Positions 1 through 6,010 of a DNA stretch of 33,586 bases are shown in pieces. The position numbers and the translations under genes are program-made. This DNA is from an uncultured Parasphingopyxis sp. (GTDB taxonomy: Bacteria > Pseudomonadota > Alphaproteobacteria > Sphingomonadales > Sphingomonadaceae). Under the pieces are notes generated by a model. The model did no database searches and was not told the DNA's origin. It was given only the letters and a program-made list of their open reading frames with translations. Within the stretch, counting starts at the first letter, position 1, and every line of letters starts with the position of its first letter. The stretch lies in contig NZ_CAKZNF010000066.1 in NCBI RefSeq assembly GCF_937129435.1, forward strand, positions 1 through 33,586. The letters run 5' to 3'.

Positions 1-604
1 CGAAGTGGTTGGCTTTTCCCGCAGGTCCGAGCCCAGACTTGATCTGCTCGATGAGCAGAGCATCCTCGAGGCGGCGAACACCATCAAGGCAAGGCAATCC
101 GAACTTCGACTGGTGTTCGACGCCACCGGTTTCCTGCATGGTGACGGGCTGTCTCCGGAAAAGGCGCTGAGCGCCGTCACGCCCGATCATCTGGCGCATG
201 CCTTCGCGGTCAACACAATTGGGCCGGCGCTGCTGATGAAGCACTTCCTGCCGCTGCTGCCCAGGCAGGGAAAATCGGTGTTTGCAAGCCTTTCCGCCAA
301 GGTCGGCTCGATTGGCGACAATCAGCTCGGCGGCTGGTACAGCTACCGCGCCTCCAAGGCGGCACTCAACCAGCTGGTCCACACCGCCGCGATCGAGCTG
401 GCGCGGCGCAGACCCGAAGCCGTCTGCGTGGCGCTTCATCCCGGCACGGTCGACACCGGCCTGTCGTCCGATTTTGCAAAATCCGGGCTGAGCGTGCAGC
501 AACCGGCGGACGCCGCCGCCCGCCTTCTGAGCGTCCTTGATCGCCTGACGGCTGCCGACACCGGAGGTTTCTTCGACTACCGGGGCGATCCGCTGCCCTG
601 GTGA
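1..604 (+). CDS. Short-chain dehydrogenase/reductase (SDR), 5'-truncated by the window edge
   Basis: C-terminal part of a classical SDR oxidoreductase, likely NAD(P)-dependent; the substrate cannot be told. The visible 199+ residues carry the SDR active site: an Asn in AFAVNTIGP (about residue 70 of the visible part), a Ser in the FASLSAK strand, and the Tyr-x3-Lys pair in YRASK (114-118), followed by the HPGTVDTGL segment typical of CsgA/C-factor-like SDRs. The N-terminal glycine-rich NAD-binding motif lies upstream of the window, so the first GTG at position 5 is an internal codon and not a start; the frame is open to the window edge. About 35-40 residues are missing relative to the usual 225-240. 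It ends 79 bp before the next gene on the same strand, so the two could have formed an operon. Family certain, substrate unknown. Confidence 0.85.
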   Translation, partial: EVVGFSRRSEPRLDLLDEQSILEAANTIKARQSELRLVFDATGFLHGDGLSPEKALSAVTPDHLAHAFAVNTIGPALLMKHFLPLLPRQGKSVFASLSAKVGSIGDNQLGGWYSYRASKAALNQLVHTAAIELARRRPEAVCVALHPGTVDTGLSSDFAKSGLSVQQPADAAARLLSVLDRLTAADTGGFFDYRGDPLPW

Positions 605-683
605 TCGCCGGGTTTGGCCGGCCGCACCGCCAGTCGGATCCGGCCTTTACCCTGTTTTCACCAGCCTTGGCCTATAAGCAGGC

Positions 684-1769
684 ATGACCGAGAACACGAC
701 CATCCGCTGGGGTATCGCCGGCACCGGAACAATTGCCACGCAATTCGCCTCCGACATCGGCTTTGCCAGGGGGGCAATCTTGTCCGCCGTCTGCTCGCGC
801 GATCTGGCGAAGGCACGGCAATTCGCCGTTCGTCATTCCGGCGTGGCTTCATTCGGCTCCCTGCAATCGATGATCAGTTCGGGCGAAATCGATGTCATGC
901 TCGCAGAGACGCCCGATCCCGATGACGAGATGATCCCGGCGGTGCCCGAGCATCCGCGTGTCGAGCCCGGCGACATCTGGCAGATCGGCGAGCATCGCGT
1001 CGCCTGCGGCGACGGCCGCGATGCCGCGTTCCTGCAGCGCCTCGTCGGCGATGGCGCGACGATCGACTGCGCGTTCCTCGACCCGCCTTACAATGTGAAG
1101 ATCAACGGCCACGCCAATGCCAAAGGCCGCCACCGCGAGTTCGCGATGGCCTCGGGCGAGATGACCGAAGACCAGTTCCGAACGTTCCTCGCCGATACGC
1201 TCGGCGCCTGCGCGAGGGTATCGCGCGACGGTGCGGTCCACTTCGTCTGCATGGACTGGCGGCATATGGACGATGTCACCGCATCGGTAGCGGGCATCTA
1301 TGGCGACCTGCTGAACATCTGCGTCTGGAACAAGAGCAATGCCGGCATGGGATCGCTCTATCGTTCCAAGCACGAGATGGTGTTCGTCTACCGGGTTGGC
1401 GACGCCCCGCACACCAACGCCGTCGAGCTTGGCAGACACGGCCGCAACCGCACCAATGTCTGGGACTATGCCTCTGTGAACTCGATGAGGGGATCGCGGC
1501 GCGAGGATCTCGCGCTCCACCCGACGGTCAAACCCGTTGCCATGGTTGCCGATGCAATCTGCGATGTGACGCGGCAGGGCGCACTCGTGCTCGACATCTT
1601 CCTGGGATCAGGGACCAGCCTCATCGCGGCCGAGCGCGTGGGACGCGCGTTCCGCGGGCTCGATATCGATCCCGCCTATGTCGACCTTGCGATGACGCGC
1701 TGGAGCGATCTCACGGGCAAGGAGCCCGAACTGGTCCATCGCGACGGCGACGGGAAGGCTGCGGCATGA
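684..1769 (+). CDS. Chimeric ORF: Gfo/Idh/MocA oxidoreductase N-terminus fused to a site-specific DNA methyltransferase
   Basis: Residues 1-72 read as the first half of a Gfo/Idh/MocA Rossmann domain, with the nucleotide-binding motif GIAGTGTIA at 10-18 and the strand EIDVM at 68-72. From residue 73 (LAETPDPDD, nt 900) the sequence switches to an amino-methyltransferase of the ParB-domain/N6-adenine methylase type. It has the catalytic DPPY at 133-136, a target-recognition region with NVWDY, the conserved HPTVKP, and the AdoMet-binding FLGSGT at 306-311. DPPY before FxGxG is the beta-class motif order. Relatives are about 400-430 residues with a ParB-like N-terminal domain, which is missing here. 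The catalytic core looks complete, so the chimera may still methylate DNA, or may be a relic. The start has AGCAGG upstream. No cognate restriction gene is visible. It overlaps the start of the following DUF5681 gene by 4 nt. Confidence 0.8.
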   Translation: MTENTTIRWGIAGTGTIATQFASDIGFARGAILSAVCSRDLAKARQFAVRHSGVASFGSLQSMISSGEIDVMLAETPDPDDEMIPAVPEHPRVEPGDIWQIGEHRVACGDGRDAAFLQRLVGDGATIDCAFLDPPYNVKINGHANAKGRHREFAMASGEMTEDQFRTFLADTLGACARVSRDGAVHFVCMDWRHMDDVTASVAGIYGDLLNICVWNKSNAGMGSLYRSKHEMVFVYRVGDAPHTNAVELGRHGRNRTNVWDYASVNSMRGSRREDLALHPTVKPVAMVADAICDVTRQGALVLDIFLGSGTSLIAAERVGRAFRGLDIDPAYVDLAMTRWSDLTGKEPELVHRDGDGKAAA

Positions 1770-2281
1770 GCGATACGCGGTTCAGGAAGGGCCAGTCGGG
1801 AAACCCCAGGGGACGCCCAAAGAAGCGTCGGCCGCACAACTCGGCGTTCGACATCATCTTCGACAAGAGGTTGACGGTCACGCAGAACGGCAAGGAGCGC
1901 GAGCTCACGATCGACGAGGCGCTCGAGCTTCAAACGTACCAGGCCGCGCTCAAGGGCAGCCGGATGGCCATCCGCAAGGTGCTCAAAATGATCGAGAAGC
2001 GCGAGGCGGCGCTGGCGAAGACGCACAGGCCCGAGGCCCGGGCAATCACGACGGAGGCGCATTACACCTCCGACAATGCCGACGAGGCGATGCGGCTCCT
2101 TGGCATCGCCGATGACGATCCCGAGTTCGGGTGCAAGCGGCTCAAGCTCCATGCCTGGGCGACGCAGGCGGCGCTGAGCCGGCCCGGGCGACGGAAGTTG
2201 TCGCGCCAGTCGGTCGACAACATCAAGCTGTTCACGTTCGATGCCGAGATGCTGCGATGGCCGCGGGGACGGATCGAATGA
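1766..2281 (+). CDS. DUF5681 domain-containing protein
   Basis: 171 residues. The N-terminus carries the DUF5681 signature FRKGQSGNPRGRPKK at about residues 6-20, a short basic motif that suggests nucleic-acid contact, followed by a segment on which the domain is defined (HNSAFDIIFDKRLTV... through the Lys/Glu-rich helices to about residue 80). The biochemical role of this family is unknown. The gene starts inside the end of the methyltransferase (ATGA overlap), so translation is probably coupled. From general knowledge, DUF5681 genes often neighbour ParB-type methylases and phage- or element-derived genes in alphaproteobacteria; that these form one mobile module is an inference. The stop overlaps the start of a second, broken DUF5681 gene. 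Confidence 0.8.
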   Translation: MSDTRFRKGQSGNPRGRPKKRRPHNSAFDIIFDKRLTVTQNGKERELTIDEALELQTYQAALKGSRMAIRKVLKMIEKREAALAKTHRPEARAITTEAHYTSDNADEAMRLLGIADDDPEFGCKRLKLHAWATQAALSRPGRRKLSRQSVDNIKLFTFDAEMLRWPRGRIE

Positions 2282-2780
2282 GCGGCGACGAACAGATCGG
2301 CTATGGGATGCCGCCGCAGGCGAGCCGGTTCAGGAAGGGCCAGTCGGGCAATCCCAAGGGTCGGCCGAAGAACCGGCACCGCACGGCCCCCTATGACGCG
2401 GTGCTCGGCCAGATGGTGACCATACGCGAGGACGGGCGCGAGCGGCGGGTGACAGCGCCTCCGCGCGCGCTTCGCTCGAGGCGATCGAGACGGCGCGAGC
2501 GGCACGCGGCGGCCGCGAAGGCGAGGCGATCGACAAGATCGTCTGGTCATATGTCGACAGCGGTGCCGATGCGATTGTCGGGACGCTGGGCATCGCGTTC
2601 CGGAAATATCCGACCGACAAGGATCGCATGCGTTGGCTGCTCAATCCGTGGATCTTCGAGGCGGCGCTGGCGCGGCTTGGCGACCGGCGGCTCACCGATG
2701 ACGAGCAGCGCGAGGTGTGGCAGGCGACCCGCACACCGCACAAGGTCGAATGGCCCGAATGGTGGACGGTGACAGGGTGA
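2278..2780 (+). pseudogene. Second DUF5681 protein gene, broken by a frameshift
   Basis: Starts at an ATG overlapping the previous stop (ATGA). It opens with a DUF5681 motif, FRKGQSGNPKGRPK, nearly identical to that of the preceding gene. Around 2455-2460 the coding frame changes: the frame in use becomes an implausible Arg/Ser-rich string, while the frame beginning at 2457 reads on sensibly (AIDKIVWSYVDSGADAI, then WLLNPWIFEAALARLG, ending WPEWWTVTG) to a TGA at 2778. Joining the two frames gives a protein of about 166 residues, much like its intact neighbour in size. The break lies in the short GC-rich run ccgcgcgcgc, a plausible slippage site, and a sequencing error cannot be excluded from one sequence. 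It is a tandem paralogue of the upstream gene and the third member of the methylase cassette. Confidence 0.75.
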
Positions 2781-2860
2781 ACGGCGGCGTTGTGTTCTGG
2801 ATATGGGAATTGGGAGTTGATGGTGTTTTGATGAGGTATGGATCGGTAGGAGGCCAGGAG

Positions 2861-3076
2861 ATGGTAAAGCCAGGTAGAATTACTTGTGACACGTCTGAAG
2901 AAGAATTTCTCCGGCGCCTTGGTGGTGCCGTGGTTAAGCACTGGGATGCCATTGATGAAGAGACGCGTAATCGGCTTCTCGGTCAGGCAACCGTCATGAT
3001 CGACAGGGAAGGAATGGCCTCGGTGCAGCTCCGGGAACGGCTGGAAATCTTTATCGCTAGGCATAAGGACGCGTAG
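2861..3076 (+). CDS. Small conserved-looking protein of unknown function (71 aa), methylase cassette
   Basis: I do not recognise a named family. The start is chosen at 2861 because AGGAGG sits 7 nt upstream (2848-2853); longer readings of the same frame begin inside the previous gene and lack a Shine-Dalgarno. The product (MVKPGRITCDTSEEEF... to ...ARHKDA) is soluble, charged and predicted helical, with an acidic patch DTSEEEF near residue 12, a WDAIDEETRN helix and a basic end. It lies 80 bp after the broken DUF5681 gene, on the same strand, and its base composition is somewhat lower in GC than its neighbours. Position suggests it belongs to the methylase/DUF5681 module, perhaps as an accessory protein; this is inference. 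Confidence 0.6.
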   Translation: MVKPGRITCDTSEEEFLRRLGGAVVKHWDAIDEETRNRLLGQATVMIDREGMASVQLRERLEIFIARHKDA

Positions 3077-3446
3077 AAATGGCGGCGTGCGCCGCCTCAA
3101 TTTCACCGCCTAATTGAACGTCTGCTTCGCGCCCTCCTTACGGCCATTGACTAGGTTGCCATCAGCTCCCGAAAGCGGTCACAGCCGCCAAGACCGAGTA
3201 ATGTCCGCTTTTGCGTCGTTCTTGAGTCTGTTTTCGATGACCGCAAGTGGGGTGGAAAGCTGACGTGGCAGAGGCCAGTGTTTCGCAGCCGTTTCTGGCC
3301 GGAAGGAGACTGTCCGCTTTCGGGTTTTTTGATGCGCGAAGCAGGTTCGGATCAGGCACAGCAAGACACGCGTGCGCGGCGCTTCTAGCCGCTGAATATG
3401 GATTTCCAAGCGTGAACGATGTACCGAATCTTCGAAAGGTAATGGC
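3077..3446. other. Gene-free stretch with a possible diverged dispersed repeat
   Basis: 370 bp without a convincing gene. After the hairpin at 3081-3096, the segment from about 3202 to 3265 begins TGTCCGCTTTTGCGTCGTT and ends GGGGTGGAAAGCTGACG. These resemble the two ends of the repeat found four times later in the window, but the middle is much shorter and different. A second TGTCCGCTTTCGGG follows at about 3311. I read it as a related or second class of intergenic repeat. Short open frames here on both strands are not supported as genes. The stretch also holds the leader of the downstream peptidase gene. Confidence 0.45.
3081..3099 (+). terminator. Hairpin after the methylase cassette, weak terminator candidate
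   Basis: A perfect 6-bp inverted repeat, GGCGGC-GTGC-GCCGCC (3081-3096), starts 4 nt after the stop of the 71-residue protein gene. Only a short T-containing stretch (tcaattt) follows, so intrinsic termination is possible but weak. Confidence 0.4.
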
Positions 3447-5399
3447 ATGAACATCGCATTCCAACTCATTGCAGCCGCATCACTTATCGCGGCGCCTGCT
3501 GTGTCACTGGCCGAGGACGGCGGTGCCAATGGCACTGTGGCCGGTCAGTCGCACCCCGATGCCGTCCTCGAATATACGGCGCGGCAGTTTTTCGAGACGA
3601 CAAGCTATGGCATGGCATCGCCGGGGGGCGTCGCCTTTTCCCCGGATGGCACGAATTTACTGATCTCGAGCGATGCGGACGGCGTCTTCAACGCATATCT
3701 GCTTCCGTTGGCCGGCGGCGATCCGGTGCCGGTGACGCAATCGACCGACAACGCCACCTTCGCGGTCAGTTTCTTTCCGTCGGACGGCCGCATCCTGTAT
3801 ACGGCCGATGAGGGCGGCAACGAGCTCAATCACGTCTATGTTCGTGCCGAGGACGGCACGGTCACGGACCTGACGCCGGGCGAGAACGTCAAGGCGCAAT
3901 TCGCGAGCTGGAGCGCCGACGGCGAGACGCTCTACATCTCGACCAATGAGCGCGACCCGCAGATGTTCGACCTCTATGCCTATGAGGCGGACGATTACGA
4001 GCGCCGTATGGTGTTCGAAAATACCGGTGGCTACGGCCTTGGCGCGGTGTCGCGCGACGGCCGGTATCTGGCGCTCGTCAAGGAACGGACGAGTGCCGAC
4101 AACGACCTTTATCTGGTCAGGCTGGGCGAGGATGGCGGAGAGCCGCAGCTGATTACCGGGCATGAGGGCAATATCAGCCACGGTGTTTACGACTTCACGC
4201 CCGATGGCGGCACGCTGATCTACGGCACCGACGAGCATGGCGAATTCTACCAGGCTTGGGCGTACGACGTTGCGACCGGCGAAAAGACGCCCCTGATCGA
4301 GGCGGACTGGGACGTCAGCTTTGTCAGCCCTTCGCCCTCGGGCCGCTACCGCGTTCATGCGATCAACGCCGATGCGCAAACCCAATTGACGATCACCGAT
4401 ACACGGACGGGCGAACCGGTCACGCTGACGGGTATTCCCGAAGGCGATCTGGGCAGCGTCCGCTTCAACCGCGAGGAAAATCGGATCGCATTCACCGTGT
4501 CGTCGGACACTTCGCCCGCCGATATCTTCGTTGCCGATCTCACAAGCGGCGAGGCCCAGCGGCTGACCAGCGCGCTGAACCCGGCCATCGACGAGTATCA
4601 TCTCGTCAGCGCGACCGTCGCGCGGTTCGAAAGCTATGACGGCGTGGAGATACCGGGCATCCTCTATCGTCCCCACGGCGCCAGCGCGGACAATCCCGCT
4701 CCGGCGATCGTCTATGTTCATGGCGGGCCGGGCGGCCAGACGCGGCGCGGATACAGCGCGGCGATCCAGCATCTCGTGAATCACGGCTTTGCGGTCTACG
4801 GGATCAACAATCGCGGCTCGTCGGGCTATGGCAAGACCTTCTTCCATATGGACGACCGGCGGCATGGCGATGCCGACCTGCGCGATGTCATCGCCTCCAA
4901 GGATTTCCTTCAGGACATGGACTGGATCGCCGACGATCGTATTGCGGTGATGGGCGGGTCCTATGGCGGCTATATGACGGCGGCGGCGCTCGCCTTCCAT
5001 CCCGAAGTATTCGATGCCGGCGTCAACATCTTCGGCGTCACCAACTGGGTGCGCACGCTCAATTCGATCCCGCCCTATTGGGAGGCGTTTCGCGAGGCTC
5101 TGTATGATGAGATGGGCGATCCGGCGACCGACGCCGAGCGTCACCGCGCGATCTCGCCGCTTTTCCATGCCGACCAGATCGTGAGGCCGCTATTGGTGGT
5201 GCAGGGGGCGAACGACCCGCGCGTACTGCAGATCGAAAGCGACGAGCTTGTCGAGGCGGTGCGCGGCAACGACGTGCCGGTCGAATATGTGATCTTCCCG
5301 GACGAAGGCCATGGCTTCCTGCGTCGCGAGAACCGGATCACCGCCTCCGAGGCGTATCTCGAATTTCTCGAGGAGCATATCGGAAGCGGACGGGATTAG
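3447..5399 (+). CDS. Secreted S9 family prolyl-oligopeptidase-type serine peptidase
   Basis: 650 residues, the usual length for bacterial S9C/dipeptidyl-peptidase-like enzymes. A signal peptide ending near residue 22 (LIAAPAVSLA) sends it to the periplasm or outside. Residues of about 50-380 form a beta-propeller, visible as repeats of the type FSPDGTNLL, WSADGETLYIS and SPSGRYRV. The alpha/beta-hydrolase domain follows: an oxyanion strand with YVHGGPGG, the nucleophile Ser505 in GGSYGG, Asp590 in GANDPRV and His622 in DEGHGF. Such enzymes cleave short peptides, often after proline or as acylaminoacyl peptidases; specificity is not readable here. AAAGG lies 7 nt before the ATG. It appears monocistronic, between a gene-free stretch and a decayed gene region. 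Confidence 0.92.
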   Translation: MNIAFQLIAAASLIAAPAVSLAEDGGANGTVAGQSHPDAVLEYTARQFFETTSYGMASPGGVAFSPDGTNLLISSDADGVFNAYLLPLAGGDPVPVTQSTDNATFAVSFFPSDGRILYTADEGGNELNHVYVRAEDGTVTDLTPGENVKAQFASWSADGETLYISTNERDPQMFDLYAYEADDYERRMVFENTGGYGLGAVSRDGRYLALVKERTSADNDLYLVRLGEDGGEPQLITGHEGNISHGVYDFTPDGGTLIYGTDEHGEFYQAWAYDVATGEKTPLIEADWDVSFVSPSPSGRYRVHAINADAQTQLTITDTRTGEPVTLTGIPEGDLGSVRFNREENRIAFTVSSDTSPADIFVADLTSGEAQRLTSALNPAIDEYHLVSATVARFESYDGVEIPGILYRPHGASADNPAPAIVYVHGGPGGQTRRGYSAAIQHLVNHGFAVYGINNRGSSGYGKTFFHMDDRRHGDADLRDVIASKDFLQDMDWIADDRIAVMGGSYGGYMTAAALAFHPEVFDAGVNIFGVTNWVRTLNSIPPYWEAFREALYDEMGDPATDAERHRAISPLFHADQIVRPLLVVQGANDPRVLQIESDELVEAVRGNDVPVEYVIFPDEGHGFLRRENRITASEAYLEFLEEHIGSGRD

Positions 5400-6010
5400 C
5401 CTGGCGCAGCTTGGGCATTGTTCGTCCGGCCCGACAGGAGAGGGGCGGAACCAACTGCTGGTTGTCGGCGCTTAAGCGGATCAATGTGCCACCTAATTGC
5501 CGCCTAACGCCTCGGAAAGCATCGGGAGATTTCGGCCCAGTTCACACCATTCCACTATCCATCGAGATAGTCGCCGTGCCCATTCTGGTAGATGAGATAA
5601 TAGGCGTGGTCCCAAACATCATTTCAGAGGATCACCGCGGGCGAGGAGTTGAAGTAGCGAAACGGGGTGGCAGGCCCTCTGTTTCTGGGCATCGAAGCCG
5701 ACTAGCTGTCCCCGTCAGACAGTCGCCTATTAAACCGGAACCGTCCCACGTGCATTTGCTCCTGACAGGGCCCCTCAAAGATTTTCCTCCTCGTCGTTGA
5801 CCATCTGATCGTGCCGACTAGCCTCCCTTTTTTAGCTTACTGGCGGTTGCTGGGAATAGCGGGGTGCCAATCAGTTAGGCCTTCGCTATCGTGAGATTAC
5901 CTCACCAGCGCCCACTTCCACCCGGCCACCCAATAAGCATAAATTCGTTGGAGGCCGTGTGAGCGCGGGCGCTGCGCCCGACCGCAGGTCGAATCCCGCA
6001 AACATTATCG
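5400..6010. other. Long gene-free stretch with a decayed gene
   Basis: 611 bp between the peptidase and the end of the TonB receptor gene. It holds the superoxide dismutase remnant described separately, a T-rich run at about 5826-5834 and a hairpin at 5966-5980 (CGGGCG-CTG-CGCCCG) that is not followed by a U-tract on either strand. No intact gene is convincing: the one open frame of 129 codons on the plus strand runs antisense across the dismutase remnant. The accumulation of remnants suggests an old insertion or deletion site. Confidence 0.6.
5525..5660 (-). pseudogene. Remnant of an Fe/Mn superoxide dismutase C-terminus
   Basis: On the minus strand, 5620 down to 5558 reads D-V-W-D-H-A-Y-Y-L-I-Y-Q-N-G-H-G-D-Y-L-D-G. 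This matches the family signature of Fe/Mn superoxide dismutases (DVWEHAYYxDYxN), which carries the metal-binding Asp and His. A stop codon (TAG, 5557-5555) follows at once, yet the same frame continues W-N-G-V-N-W-A, resembling the FWxxVNW helix near the enzyme's C-terminus. A second in-frame stop lies just upstream of the signature. No N-terminal or central part can be found, so this is a decayed fragment and not an enzyme. It is too short and too interrupted to be picked up as an ordinary gene. Confidence 0.7.

Noticed and set aside
614..925. Plus-strand open frame overlapping the start of the chimeric gene
   Set aside because: Out of frame with the Rossmann motif GIAGTGTIA and rich in Arg/His; a shadow.
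3657..5168. Open frame of 503 codons on the minus strand inside the S9 peptidase gene
   Set aside because: Antisense to a gene with clear catalytic motifs; its own translation is Arg/Ile/Asp-biased with no domain, as expected for the complement of high-GC coding DNA.
5411..5800. Open frame of 129 codons on the plus strand
   Set aside because: Runs antisense over the superoxide dismutase remnant, and no ribosome site or protein similarity is apparent.
5966..5980. Hairpin CGGGCG-CTG-CGCCCG as terminator of the TonB receptor gene
   Set aside because: No U-tract follows on the minus strand, so intrinsic termination is not supported.
5955..6005. tRNA-like 3' arm (gcaggtcgaatcccgc) after a GC hairpin
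   Set aside because: The T-loop lacks a base of the GGTTCGAATCC consensus, and no acceptor, D-arm or anticodon stem can be built around it; at most a decayed tRNA end or chance.
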